A DNA stretch of 64,000 nt from Tolypothrix tenuis PCC 7101 (lineage in GTDB: Bacteria > Cyanobacteriota > Cyanobacteriia > Cyanobacteriales > Nostocaceae), in NCBI RefSeq assembly GCF_002368295.1, contig NZ_AP018248.1, forward strand, positions 2,477,977 through 2,541,976, written 5' to 3'. The notes beneath the pieces are model-generated. The model saw only the letters and a program-made list of their open reading frames with translations. It did not search any database and had not been told where the DNA came from. The position numbers and the translations under genes were made by a program. Of this stretch, positions 26,917 to 35,914 are shown one piece after another. How positions within the stretch are numbered: the stretch's first letter is position 1; each line of letters begins with the position of its first letter.

Positions 26917-27405
26917 ATGGCTCAAGACGCAATTACCTCTGTCATCAACTCTGCAGACGTTCAAGGTAAATATTTGGACTCTGCTGCTTTAGATAAGCTA
27001 AAAGGCTACTTTGGAACTGGCGAACTGCGTGTACGTGCTGCTAGCACCATCAGCGCAAACGCTGCTGCAATTGTTAAAGAAGCTGTAGCTAAATCTTTGT
27101 TGTACTCTGACGTTACCCGCCCCGGTGGTAACATGTACACCACCCGTCGCTACGCTGCTTGTATCCGCGACTTAGACTACTACCTACGCTACGCTACCTA
27201 CGCTATGCTAGCTGGCGATCCTTCCATCCTCGACGAGCGCGTACTCAACGGTTTGAAAGAAACCTACAACTCCTTGGGTGTTCCTGTTAGCTCCACCGTA
27301 CAAGCTATCCAAGCTATCAAAGAAGTAACCGCTAGCTTGGTAGGTTCTGACGCTGGTAAAGAAATGGGCGTTTACCTAGACTACATCTCCTCTGGCTTAA
27401 GCTAA
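26917..27405 (+). CDS. apcB: Allophycocyanin beta subunit
   Basis: Partner of ApcA in the phycobilisome core. The protein starts MAQDAITSVINSAD at the ATG at 26917, with AAAGGA about ten bases upstream. The frame extends eleven codons further upstream, but this is not conserved in the family. Length is 162 residues, bilin attachment is at Cys82 (AACIRDLDYYLRYA), and Asn72 (GGNMY) is at the position that is N-methylated in beta subunits. Confidence 0.98.
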   Translation: MAQDAITSVINSADVQGKYLDSAALDKLKGYFGTGELRVRAASTISANAAAIVKEAVAKSLLYSDVTRPGGNMYTTRRYAACIRDLDYYLRYATYAMLAGDPSILDERVLNGLKETYNSLGVPVSSTVQAIQAIKEVTASLVGSDAGKEMGVYLDYISSGLS

Positions 27406-27645
27406 GAGTTAGTTGGCACTTAATAATTTAGGTGCGGCTTAATTGAGGTCTGGAAATCAATCATGATTGCTAGAGTGTTTATCGCTTACCTTGGTTGAAA
27501 TAATCAATTATGATGAGTGTTAGTGGTCTAGTATTGATGCTTGATTTCCAGCCTTTGCAGTGATTAATTAAAGAATTGCCTTAAAAAAACACTCCCCTTT
27601 TTTTGAAATAAAAAAGTTTTCACAATTAATACAGGAGAATCTAAA

Positions 27646-27852
27646 ATGGCCCGGTTGTTTAAAGTTACTGCTTGTGTACCCAGTCAAACCCGGATTCGCA
27701 CCCAACGCGAACTACAAAATACCTACTTCACCAAGCTAGTCCCCTTTGAGAACTGGTTCCGTGAACAGCAACGCATCATGAAAATGGGTGGAAAAATCGT
27801 TAAGGTGGAACTGGCAACTGGTAAGCAAGGTACAAATACTGGGTTGCTGTAA
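27646..27852 (+). CDS. apcC: Phycobilisome core linker L-C (7.8 kDa)
   Basis: A small linker of 68 residues that sits in the centre of core trimers and tunes their absorbance. MARLFKVTACVPSQTRIRTQRELQNTYFTKLVP is the family signature, and the CpcD-like fold fills the whole protein. It follows apcB by 240 bp. AGGAG precedes the ATG. A good terminator follows, closing the apc cluster. Confidence 0.97.
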   Translation: MARLFKVTACVPSQTRIRTQRELQNTYFTKLVPFENWFREQQRIMKMGGKIVKVELATGKQGTNTGLL

Positions 27853-27884
27853 TTACTATATACCTAACATTATTGTAGGGAGTT

Positions 27885-27912
27885 AAAAGAGGTCGATATT
27901 GGCCTCTTTTTT
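27885..27912 (+). terminator. Terminator of the apc cluster
   Basis: AAAAGAGGTC (27885-27894) pairs with GGCCTCTTTT (27901-27910), with one G-T wobble and a six-base loop, and is followed by TT. It lies 32 bp after apcC. Confidence 0.8.
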
Positions 27913-27987
27913 GTTATTGGGTAATTGGTAATTGGTAATTGGTGTTTGTCATTATATGCATAGTTTTTACAACCACATATATCGTAG

Positions 27988-28008
27988 GGACACAGCAGTG
28001 CTGTGTCC
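27988..28008. repeat. 21-bp near-perfect palindrome
   Basis: GGACACAGCA-G-TGCTGTGTCC lies in the spacer between convergent genes, after GGTAATT heptamer repeats (about 27920-27943). GTAGGG directly before it resembles the GTAGGGGCACGGCA-type elements near 44911 and 46890. Confidence 0.6.
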
Positions 28009-28039
28009 TTTCCTGTAGCAATTTTCCGTAATTTGATGA

Positions 28040-28672
28040 CTATTGGATCAATTGGAAAGAGTCAAAAAACTTTCTAATATCACTGATTTGCGGATTTTGA
28101 TCGCTGACAACTAAGAGCATATACATCCGTTGGTTAACAATAAAAATTCTCCCCGTCCAAGTCATTTTTTCTTTTTCATCCCACAGCTTAATTTCTTTAC
28201 CAGGGTATGCGCCTAGATTAATATTTTCCTCGCTGAGTAATTGTTTCTCATCCCCTAACATTCCTTCTAGAGCAGAATTCAATAATTCACTTGAGGAAAT
28301 CTGAGTCACATCATTTTTAAAGTCAGCATAGCTAACCATATACACATCTGTGCCATGCAGACTGAGATACATTTTTGTAGACTCAACACCCTCATGCATC
28401 TCGCTTTTATCTGGTGTCATGTCTGAGATGTCACCATTTGGCATGAGAATAGAGGATTGACCTTCATCGGGAGAGAATTCTTTCCATTCTGATGCAGTTG
28501 CAATATCTTCAGTGCTAGTCTGTGCGTAGATGCCAGTTGATGTGGATAATTCGGTTAGATTGAGGTTTTGGCTGATGATTGCATCTACTTTGGGACTGTT
28601 GAATGTTAATGCTGATAGTGAAATTGAAGCAGCGAGAAATAATCTGTTGAATTTGCTGATTGTTTGTAACAT
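28040..28672 (-). CDS. Secreted hypothetical protein, 210 aa
   Basis: I do not recognise a named family. A signal peptide (FNRLFLAASISLSALTFNSPKVDA) is followed by a soluble domain. Its C-terminal half (YPGKEIKLWDEKEKMTWTGRIFIVNQRMYMLLVVSDQNPQISDIRKFFDSFQLIQ) resembles the ending common to small periplasmic proteins that bind or transfer lipophilic ligands ('...FFDSFQL' near the end). It is probably periplasmic. It is transcribed away from the apc cluster's strand and lies 107 bp downstream of the stop of the next minus-strand NTPase gene. Confidence 0.75.
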   Translation of the reverse strand: MLQTISKFNRLFLAASISLSALTFNSPKVDAIISQNLNLTELSTSTGIYAQTSTEDIATASEWKEFSPDEGQSSILMPNGDISDMTPDKSEMHEGVESTKMYLSLHGTDVYMVSYADFKNDVTQISSSELLNSALEGMLGDEKQLLSEENINLGAYPGKEIKLWDEKEKMTWTGRIFIVNQRMYMLLVVSDQNPQISDIRKFFDSFQLIQ

Positions 28673-28779
28673 GGGATTGTCTGTTTAACTCGACAATCCT
28701 AGTATCCCTAGCTGTATCTGAGTTATACCCAAAGAAAATCGCGCGATTAACGACTTTTATTTAGTATCTATATAACTTT

Positions 28780-30183
28780 CTAAAAATTCTGAAAATATTG
28801 GCGATATAGCTTGCAACGTATGATCACTTCGTCATTTAACAGATTTACTAAACCCAGCGCTATTAATTTATACCTGACTGCATCGCTGAATTTTCCTGGT
28901 TTATTAGTATTTATAATCTCTTTCATCGCTGCGCCTAGTTCCTGTTGCTCTGTCAAAATTAAGCTAAGATGACGCAAATGATTGCTGAAAATCCCTGATG
29001 GGGTGGATGCTGTTTCCAAAAAACGAGATAAGGTTATCTCACCACAAGCTATTTTATACAAAGCCAGACGCACTAAATAAGGATGTCCGCCAATCATATC
29101 TCGCAATTGCTCAACTTCTGTATTAGTCCATTCCAGTTGGTGACGTTGGGCTAAATCGAGGATTTGTGCGGGGGTAAATTCTGGTAATTCTATGGGTAAA
29201 CCTACGTTAAATGGGGATTGGTTGATATCCATTGGTACATAGGCTTCCGTGGAATGTACTACCACTAAGCGGAGTTTTTTCCAGATTTCTTGTTGTCTTC
29301 CCTCTTGATGGAGAGAACGCAATAGTCCAAAAAAGTCTTTGTAAATTCCTGGATACTCAAATAATCTATCTACTTCTTCCAGTGCTAAGGTGAGGGGTTG
29401 ATTAATTTTGGGAAGTAGATATCGCTCTAGGTAATATTTGACAGCCAGTTTACTACCAATGCGGGGAGCCAATTTCCAATGCTCGTCTAATTTTTCTAGC
29501 AGTTCGGTGGCTAATTCGAGATGATCCTTGGTCAATTCTAAGATGATGCGATCGCAAACCCAGCGTAAAAATGTACTCAAGTCGCTGAAAAATTCCTTTT
29601 CCCCTAGCTCGAAGTTCATAATTACCGTCGCGTCACCTTGATTTTTCGCTTGTTGAATAATTCGCGCTAGCAGGGACGATTTCCCCATTTTTTGGGGAGC
29701 TTTAATACAAATCAGTGCAGCAGGTTTGCTAATTTCTTCAAAACATTGCTGTTCTACGGGGGGACGCTGGACGTAAAAACTGGAATTTAGTGCTAGTTGT
29801 TCTCCGTCTGGATATTCTAGAGCGCTCATAGGTAATGGGGTGAATAAGGTGGGAATTTTTTCTTGTTTCTCTGATTCCTCTAATTCTCCTAATTCCGCAG
29901 AATTGCTATTTTCTGTGTTAGCTGTTGGCTTTCTGTAGGGGATACCAACGCTTCGCCAATCTTCTATACCCAAAGCTGCACAAATCTGGATAAATTTTTT
30001 ACGGTCAACAGGTTTCTTTTGAAAAAAATTACTGACCGTACTTTGACCCATAGATTCTTTGTACTCATCATATATATACTCAGCTAACTCTGTCTGACTA
30101 CCGTATTGCCCGTCGAAACGTTGTAAAACCTTTTCTTTGCATTCTTCATCGCGTAGTACTACTGAGCGTGTTGAGCGAGGCAT
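28780..30183 (-). CDS. HTH plus AAA-like NTPase (STAND-related), 467 aa
   Basis: The N-terminal 70 residues look like a helix-turn-helix module (SQTELAEYIYDEYKESMGQSTVSNFFQKKPVDRKKF), like the effector-associated HTH in cyanobacterial STAND proteins. It is followed by an AAA-like NTPase domain (Pfam AAA_35 type). Walker A is KAPQKMGKSSLL (about 160-170) and Walker B is LTLALEEVDRLF. The conserved GLPIELPEFTPAQILDLA and GGHPYLVRLALYK motifs follow. The ATG at 30183 is preferred to the TTG at 30198. It is divergent from the WD40-bearing NTPase at 30415, which has the same class of AAA-like domain. The partner and output are unknown. Confidence 0.85.
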   Translation of the reverse strand: MPRSTRSVVLRDEECKEKVLQRFDGQYGSQTELAEYIYDEYKESMGQSTVSNFFQKKPVDRKKFIQICAALGIEDWRSVGIPYRKPTANTENSNSAELGELEESEKQEKIPTLFTPLPMSALEYPDGEQLALNSSFYVQRPPVEQQCFEEISKPAALICIKAPQKMGKSSLLARIIQQAKNQGDATVIMNFELGEKEFFSDLSTFLRWVCDRIILELTKDHLELATELLEKLDEHWKLAPRIGSKLAVKYYLERYLLPKINQPLTLALEEVDRLFEYPGIYKDFFGLLRSLHQEGRQQEIWKKLRLVVVHSTEAYVPMDINQSPFNVGLPIELPEFTPAQILDLAQRHQLEWTNTEVEQLRDMIGGHPYLVRLALYKIACGEITLSRFLETASTPSGIFSNHLRHLSLILTEQQELGAAMKEIINTNKPGKFSDAVRYKLIALGLVNLLNDEVIIRCKLYRQYFQNF

Positions 30184-30336
30184 GGCAGATGGTGACAATA
30201 GCTACGCAATTTAGCTTAAAGGAAAAGGCTTTTTGTTGTAAAGTCAAGAACAAGTCGATAGTAAGTCAATCGATACTCGATATTCTCTTGGCTTAACTCA
30301 GGTGATATAGCTGTTTAATAAAAACTCACTCGATTC

Positions 30337-30369
30337 AGATCCCCGACTTCTTCAAGAAGTCGGGGATCT
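30337..30369. repeat. 33-bp palindrome in the divergent promoter region
   Basis: AGATCCCCGACTTCTT (30337-30352) and its exact inverse (30354-30369) surround a single base. It lies 45 bp before the ATG of the WD40 NTPase, probably in its leader, where it would form a 14-16 bp hairpin. It looks like a dispersed cyanobacterial repeat. Confidence 0.7.
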
Positions 30370-30414
30370 AGGGGAGCTAGTCCTCAATATCTTTTTTATT
30401 TTTGTGGATAAATT

Positions 30415-33400
30415 ATGACGGGAGATTATGAGTACAAGGTTGGTGGGAGTTTACCAGAAAATGCCCCCAGTTATGTATTTAGGAAAGCCGACACGGAATT
30501 TTATCAGTGGTTGAAAGCGGGGGAGTTTTGTTTTGTATTTAACTCCCGACAAATGGGTAAAACCAGTTTGCTGACTCGAACAATGAAACGATTGCAAACA
30601 GAAGGTTTTGCTTGTGCGAAGATTGATTTAACTGAAATTGGTAGTGATGAAAGCAGTCTGGAAAGCAACCTCGATCAATGGTATGCGGGTATTGCTTACA
30701 TCTTGGTAAATCAACTACAAGTTTTATCTCCACCTGAAGAATTATTTATTTGGTGGGATAAACGTATTCAATTACCTCCCGTGCAGCGATTTGGTTCATT
30801 TTTGGATGAGGTAATGCTGCCAAATGTCAAGGGAAAGATTATTATTTTTATTGATGAAATCGATAGTATTTTAAGTTTAAATTTAAAATTTCGTCACTCA
30901 AATGATTTTTTTGCTCTGATTAGAAGTTGTTATGAAAAGCGTGCTTTAAATCCAGATTTTAATCGTTTGACCTTTGCTTTACTGGGTGTGGCAACTCCCA
31001 GTGATTTGATTGATGATAAAAAACGAACGCCGTTTAATATTGGTCGAGCAGTTCAACTTAATGGTTTTAAGGAAGAAGAAATCGCACCCTTAGCTGAAGG
31101 ATTGAAGGTAAAAGTCAGCAACATTCAACAAGTGATGAAATGTGTTTTAAGTTGGACTGGCGGACAACCTTTTTTAACGCAGAAACTTTGTAATTTATTA
31201 TTACAAGAATTATCTGTATATTCAGAATGTTACAACCCAGAGCCAAATGCTTTAGATTGGGTGGGGAAAGTTGTCAGAAAGCAAATTATTGATAACTGGG
31301 AATCTTTAGATGAACCAGAGCATTTAAGAACTATACGGAAAAGGATTGTAACTGACGATAAATTTGCTGGGAGTTTGTTGGGTTTGTATCAGCAAATTTT
31401 GCAAGAAGGAGAGATTGCTGTTGATGGTAGTCCAGAAAAAATGAGGTTGCGTTTGACTGGATTGGTAGTAGAACAAGAGGAAAATTTAAAGGTTTATAAT
31501 CTTGTTTATCGGAATGTTTTTAATTTAAGTTGGGTTGAGACAGAGTTCAATAAATTGCGTCCTTATGCTGATAATTTTAACGCTTGGGTAAAAAGTCAAT
31601 GTCAGGATAATTCTTATTTATTACATTCGGAAAATTTAGAAAAAGCTCGTGTTTGGGCTGATGGTAAAAGTTTGAGTGATGCTGATTATCGGTTTTTATC
31701 TGCGAGCTTAGAAGCTGAGTTAAATCAGAAGGTTGTGAAGGCAGAAACCAAACTAAATAAAGCTTTGCAGGAAGAGAGGAAAACTAATCAGCGTTTATTA
31801 AAAGCACAAAGAAATGCTAAGAAAGCTTTAGGGGAAGAGAGGAAAGCCAACCAGCGTTTGCTGGAAACACAACAAAATATTGAAAATACGCTAATAGAAG
31901 AACAGCTAGCGAATAAACGGCTAACCAAAGCTCAGAAAAGAACAAGACGAGTATTGATAGCTGGTTTATTCGGATTAATTATCATGGCAATGATAGCAGG
32001 GACATGGTTTAAGATTGCGCGAGATACAGAAATAGCAGCAGATTTAGAATTAAACGGTGCGCTTGTACAACAGCAATTTGAAAATGACCCGTTAGGAGCA
32101 TTGCTAAGAGCTATGAAAATTGCTCGAAAACTACAACAGCAAGTCAGCGATGGTCGCCCTTTAGAAAAATATCCGGCTCTAAATCCCATGCTGGCTTTAC
32201 GAAGTATCTTAGTTAACATTAAAGAACGTAACCAGTTTCAACATTTCGCACCTGATTTTGCACCTCGACAACTAACATTTAGTCCCAATGGTCAGTATTT
32301 TGCAACAGCAGGAGAAACAGTAGCTTTATGGAATAGTAAATGGGAAAAAATAGATGAATTTTATGGTAATAAATCTACTGAAATTGATGATAAAAAAGTA
32401 ATAAGAAAATCTAAATGTTCTGGTAGTTGTACTTTTTATAGTGTGAGTTTAAGTCCTGATAGTAAGCAAATTGCAGCAGCGCAAAGTGATGGCTCAATAG
32501 TGTTATTAAACATATCTGGACAAAAGCTTGTGAAATTTAAAGAGTTTCAAACAGATTTGGATATTGCAAATAGCGTAAGTTTTAGTCCTGATGGGACGCT
32601 ACTTGTTACTGCATCTCGAAAAGAACAATCTTTTATACCGTCAAAAGAGAATAAAGTATTTTTATGGAACTTGTCAGGAGAAAAGATAGCTGAATTTAAA
32701 GGTCATACTGATATTATTAATAGTGTTAGTTTTAGTCCAAATGGTCAATTGATTGCAACTGCCAGCAATGATAATACAGCACGCTTGTGGAACCTTTCTG
32801 GACAACAGCTTGCTGAGTTTAAAGGGCATGAAAGTAGAGTAAATGATATTACATTTAGCAAAAATAGTGATTTGGTTTTAACTGCTAGTAGCGATAACAC
32901 AGCACGATTATGGAATTTATCTGGACAGGAAATTAAAAAATTAAAAGGAGGAATTCACAGTATATTTAGTGTAAATTTTAGCCCTGATGGTCAACAAATT
33001 GTCACTGGAGGAGGTGATGGTAAAGTTCGCTTCTGGAATTTATATGGACAACAATTAAGTGAATTAAAAGTTAGTCCAGATATTATTACCAGTACAAATT
33101 TTAGTCCCGATGGTAAGCAACTTGCCACAGCCGGAAATGATAACATGGTGAGGTTATTTGATTTATCAGGAACTAGGAAAAGAAACGAATTTGACTTACT
33201 TACAGATAGAATTATCGATTTTCGGCATAATGACAAAATTGTTGATAGTGTCACCTTTAGTCCTGATGGTGAATTCATTGCAACAACTGAAGATGGACTG
33301 ATGAGGATATGGAATTTAGATGGACGAAAAATTCACGAAATTAAACCGCCTGATAATTACGCCAATGATGCAAATTTTAGTCCTGATGGTAAATTCATTG

Positions 33401-34308
33401 CAACAGTAGAACATGGAATAAGTCATCAAAAATTGAGTTTCTGGGATTGGACAAAACCAAGACTAACCCATTTTAAAGAAGGATTTGCATATCCTTTTGG
33501 TATTCCTCAGTCTATAAGTTTTAGCCCTGATAGCAAACTACTATTGACCCCAGGAATAGATAATACAATACAGTTGAGAGACTTATCGGGAAATGTTGTT
33601 AAGGAGTTTAAGACTGGCGGCAACTTTATAATAGGGAATATGCGTTTTAGTGCTGATGGTAAACAAATAGTCGTTCTTGGTAATAGTCTTGGTGCAGACC
33701 CAGACAAAACTAGCTTGAATATTTATGATTATGAGATAGTAAAGTTATGGAACTTATCAGGAGAAAAAGTAAGTGAATTCAAAATACCTAAAAAACAAAG
33801 AGCTATGGATATTAGTATTAATTCTGATGGTATAGTAATTGCTACTACCATCATTGATGAAGGAGACAAAGACTACGGTACAGTTTGGTTATGGAAACTA
33901 TCTGGAGAGAAACTCGCTGAATTTAAACCATACCAGGGTGCAGTTAAAACAGTGCGTTTTAGTCCTAATGGCAAAATATTTGCAACATCAGGAATTGATA
34001 GCACAATCAAGTTATGGAACTTAAAGGGACAGCAAGTTGGCGAATTTAAATTAGGTCAAAATAATAGCAAATTAAAAGCAAAAGAGAATTATAATATTGT
34101 TGAAGAAAACAGACCTCGTAATTATGTTAACTGGATGAGTTTTAGTCCAGATGGCAAGAAGCTTGCTGCTGCGTGTAATGATGGGATGATACGTTTGTTT
34201 GTAGTTGATAATTTAGAAGAAATGTTAGAGCGAGGTTGTAAGTGGTTGGATGATTACCTTGCTACTCGTCCTGAAATGCGAAAAGAAATTTGCCCTGATA
34301 ATAAATAG
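30415..34308 (+). CDS. AAA-like NTPase with membrane helix and 14 WD40 repeats, 1297 aa
   Basis: This is a signalling-type NTPase. Domains in order: an AAA-like domain with Walker A NSRQMGKTSL (about 43-52), Walker B IIIFIDEIDSIL (about 141-152) and GVATPSDLIDD/GGQPFLTQKLC motifs; a winged-helix-like arm (to about 400); a charged coiled coil (about 435-512); one membrane helix (VLIAGLFGLIIMAMIAGTWF, about 513-532); and about 14 divergent WD40 repeats (about 619-1270) with the consensus FSPDGK.IATA..D...LWNLSG. The tail LEEMLERGCKWLDDYLATRPEM matches the tail of the STAND protein at 1281-6872 (LDELVKDGCGLINNYLIVHPE). The membrane helix implies that the NTPase and WD40 parts lie on opposite sides, or that the helix only docks. 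Confidence 0.9.
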   Translation: MTGDYEYKVGGSLPENAPSYVFRKADTEFYQWLKAGEFCFVFNSRQMGKTSLLTRTMKRLQTEGFACAKIDLTEIGSDESSLESNLDQWYAGIAYILVNQLQVLSPPEELFIWWDKRIQLPPVQRFGSFLDEVMLPNVKGKIIIFIDEIDSILSLNLKFRHSNDFFALIRSCYEKRALNPDFNRLTFALLGVATPSDLIDDKKRTPFNIGRAVQLNGFKEEEIAPLAEGLKVKVSNIQQVMKCVLSWTGGQPFLTQKLCNLLLQELSVYSECYNPEPNALDWVGKVVRKQIIDNWESLDEPEHLRTIRKRIVTDDKFAGSLLGLYQQILQEGEIAVDGSPEKMRLRLTGLVVEQEENLKVYNLVYRNVFNLSWVETEFNKLRPYADNFNAWVKSQCQDNSYLLHSENLEKARVWADGKSLSDADYRFLSASLEAELNQKVVKAETKLNKALQEERKTNQRLLKAQRNAKKALGEERKANQRLLETQQNIENTLIEEQLANKRLTKAQKRTRRVLIAGLFGLIIMAMIAGTWFKIARDTEIAADLELNGALVQQQFENDPLGALLRAMKIARKLQQQVSDGRPLEKYPALNPMLALRSILVNIKERNQFQHFAPDFAPRQLTFSPNGQYFATAGETVALWNSKWEKIDEFYGNKSTEIDDKKVIRKSKCSGSCTFYSVSLSPDSKQIAAAQSDGSIVLLNISGQKLVKFKEFQTDLDIANSVSFSPDGTLLVTASRKEQSFIPSKENKVFLWNLSGEKIAEFKGHTDIINSVSFSPNGQLIATASNDNTARLWNLSGQQLAEFKGHESRVNDITFSKNSDLVLTASSDNTARLWNLSGQEIKKLKGGIHSIFSVNFSPDGQQIVTGGGDGKVRFWNLYGQQLSELKVSPDIITSTNFSPDGKQLATAGNDNMVRLFDLSGTRKRNEFDLLTDRIIDFRHNDKIVDSVTFSPDGEFIATTEDGLMRIWNLDGRKIHEIKPPDNYANDANFSPDGKFIATVEHGISHQKLSFWDWTKPRLTHFKEGFAYPFGIPQSISFSPDSKLLLTPGIDNTIQLRDLSGNVVKEFKTGGNFIIGNMRFSADGKQIVVLGNSLGADPDKTSLNIYDYEIVKLWNLSGEKVSEFKIPKKQRAMDISINSDGIVIATTIIDEGDKDYGTVWLWKLSGEKLAEFKPYQGAVKTVRFSPNGKIFATSGIDSTIKLWNLKGQQVGEFKLGQNNSKLKAKENYNIVEENRPRNYVNWMSFSPDGKKLAAACNDGMIRLFVVDNLEEMLERGCKWLDDYLATRPEMRKEICPDNK

Positions 34309-34339
34309 TTACTCTATACATTTATGGTGTTAGGGAAGT

Positions 34340-34711
34340 GCGATCGCATTTTGGTAGTTTTGAGAAGTGCGATCGCATTTTGGTAGTTTTGAGAAGTGCG
34401 ATCGCATTTTGGTAGTTTTGAGAAGTGCGATCGCGTTTTGGTTTTTGGGTAATTGCGATCGCATTTTGGTAGTTTTGAGAAGTGCGATCGCATTTATTGG
34501 GTTTTTGGAGTGTGCGATCGCGTTTTGGTTTTGGGGATGGCGATCGCGTTTTGGTTTTTGAAGAATGCGATCGCGTTTTGGTTTTTGGATAGTGCGATCG
34601 CATTTTGGTAGTTTTGAGAAGTGCGATCGCATTTTGGTTGTTGAGAAGTGCGATCACGTTTTGGTTCTTGGAAAGTGCGATCGCATTGGTGGTGTTGGAG
34701 AAGTGCGATCG
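34340..34711. repeat. HIP1 tandem array 1: 14 units of 26-30 bp
   Basis: Fourteen units follow the pattern GTGCGATCGCATTTTGGT plus a variable TTTTGAGAA-like tail, with spacing of 26-30 bp. Thirteen contain a perfect HIP1 octamer GCGATCGC (first at 34340, last at 34704), and one is changed to GCGATCAC (34650). Two tail types alternate (GTAGTTTTGAGAA and TTTTTGG). It fills the space between the WD40 NTPase gene and the Phd-like antitoxin gene. There are no unique spacers, so it is not a CRISPR. Confidence 0.9.
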
Positions 34712-34791
34712 CATGAATTTAATTAGTTGCTAAAAAATATTAATGATGTACTTGTTATAATCTCTTCATAAGCATTTAGGAAAGCTTGAAA

Positions 34792-35061
34792 ATGCGCCAA
34801 TTTACCCTTGGAGATATCCAAAATATCTACAGCGATGTTTTAGAACAAGCTGCGATGGAACCAATCATACTGACAAGCGAATCACAAGCTAGTTACGTAA
34901 TTATGTCAGCAGAGAATTACGAGCAATTAATGAATAGAATTGCTCAATTAGAAGATTTAATTTTAGGTCAACAAGCACAAATGGCTGTAGCTAATTCTAA
35001 AATGGTTGGGTCTGAGATTTTTACTACAGAACTCGAACGTCTAGCAGCATTTGATGATTAA
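34792..35061 (+). CDS. Phd/YefM-type antitoxin
   Basis: An 89-residue antitoxin-like protein. The N-terminal half (GDIQNIYSDVLEQAAMEPIILTSESQASYVIMSAENYEQLM) is the Phd/YefM fold, including the 'PIILT...ASYVIMS' strand pair, which binds operator DNA. The C-terminal part should wrap the toxin. The ATG at 34792 is preferred to the TTG two codons earlier. The toxin gene follows after 8 bp. Such pairs repress their own promoter, which would lie next to the HIP1 array. Confidence 0.88.
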   Translation: MRQFTLGDIQNIYSDVLEQAAMEPIILTSESQASYVIMSAENYEQLMNRIAQLEDLILGQQAQMAVANSKMVGSEIFTTELERLAAFDD

Positions 35062-35069
35062 TTTATGGT

Positions 35070-35351
35070 ATGGCAAAATTAGATGGTTTAGAGACGGTTC
35101 TCGATTTTCTCAAAGGTTTACAACCCAAAATCGCTGCCCAAATAGCGAAAAAAGTAATGTCACTCAATGTTGACCCCTTACCCGCAGATTATAAAGAATT
35201 AATTGGTTATCCAGGATACTATCGCGTAGATTCTGGAGAATATCGTATTGTTTACCGCTTTGATATAGATGCAGATTTGGTCGAGGTAATTTTAGTCGGT
35301 AAACGTAACGACGATGAAGTGTATAAGCAGCTTAAACGTTTGCTGGGCTAG
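35070..35351 (+). CDS. RelE/ParE-family toxin
   Basis: A 93-residue toxin of the RelE/ParE fold. PLPADYKELIGYPGYYRVDSGEYRIVYRFD is the characteristic core (PxDYK.L.G..G.YR.R.G.YRI.Y). These proteins cut mRNA at the ribosome or inhibit gyrase; the sequence fits the RelE branch better, but this is not certain. It sits 8 bp after its antitoxin. The pair is bracketed by HIP1 arrays 1 and 2. Confidence 0.88.
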   Translation: MAKLDGLETVLDFLKGLQPKIAAQIAKKVMSLNVDPLPADYKELIGYPGYYRVDSGEYRIVYRFDIDADLVEVILVGKRNDDEVYKQLKRLLG

Positions 35352-35360
35352 AGATTTGTA

Positions 35361-35400
35361 GTGCGATGTCTGACGACAAGCCTTACGGCTACGCATTTGT
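35361..35400 (-). repeat. 40-bp dispersed repeat, copy 1
   Basis: Reverse-complement copy of the element at 45009-45048 with one difference in 40 bases, and related to 44855-44893. The core reads GGCTTGTCGTCAGACATCGC on the opposite strand. It abuts HIP1 array 2. Confidence 0.75.
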
Positions 35401-35413
35401 GGTGTTGGAGAAG

Positions 35414-35536
35414 TGCGATCGCATTTTAGTAGTTTTGAGGAGTGCGATCGCATTTTGGTAGTTTTGAGAAGTGCGATCGCATTTTGGTAGTTTTGAGAAG
35501 TGTGACGCATATAGCAGTTTTGAGGAGTGCGATCGC
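35414..35536. repeat. HIP1 tandem array 2: 5 units
   Basis: Same unit and orientation as array 1. Perfect HIP1 sites lie at 35414, 35444, 35473 and 35529, and one decayed unit is at about 35502. It separates the Phd/RelE pair from the HicAB pair. Confidence 0.88.
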
Positions 35537-35665
35537 TTAAAACACAGTTCTGCTTACCACCACAACCACTCATCCAAGGATATAACATCTAAAATACTAA
35601 CAATTAATCTGGGATTTTTGGCTTTTAAGCAGAGAAAATCAATTAGGAGTTGGCGCTGAGGAGTA

Positions 35666-35914
35666 ATGCCGAAAAAAGTCAGAGAGTTGAAAGCAATGGT
35701 GTCAAAAGTTGGCTATATCCTTCAACCAGGAAGAGGTAAAGGAAGTCATACATATTGGAAGCATCCGTTTTTACCCGAAGAACCCTTGACAATACCAGGT
35801 AAAGACGGTGATGATGCTCCGTTATATTTAGAAAAAAATATCCAACGGGTGCTGAAAAAACTGCAAGAAATGGAAAGCACGGAAAACGAAGCAAACCAGG
35901 AGCCAGAAGAATGA
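35666..35914 (+). CDS. hicA: HicA-type mRNA interferase toxin
   Basis: An 82-residue protein with the HicA dsRBD-like fold. MPKKVRELKAMVSKVGYILQPGRGKGSHTYWKHP contains the catalytic His in GKGSHTYW. HicA cleaves mRNA until bound by HicB. GAGGAG lies just upstream of the ATG. The C-terminal tail is acidic (STENEANQEPEE). The stop overlaps the start of the next gene by four bases (ATGA), so the two are translationally coupled. Confidence 0.9.
   Translation: MPKKVRELKAMVSKVGYILQPGRGKGSHTYWKHPFLPEEPLTIPGKDGDDAPLYLEKNIQRVLKKLQEMESTENEANQEPEE

Noticed and set aside
34340..34711. CRISPR array
   Set aside because: Units are head-to-tail with no unique spacers of constant length, and there are no cas genes in the window.
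34322..34714. Open frames of 100-130 codons on the minus strand across HIP1 array 1
   Set aside because: They are produced by the tandem repeat itself (recurring CDRTS/NAIAL peptides), lack ribosome-binding sites and have no protein-like composition.
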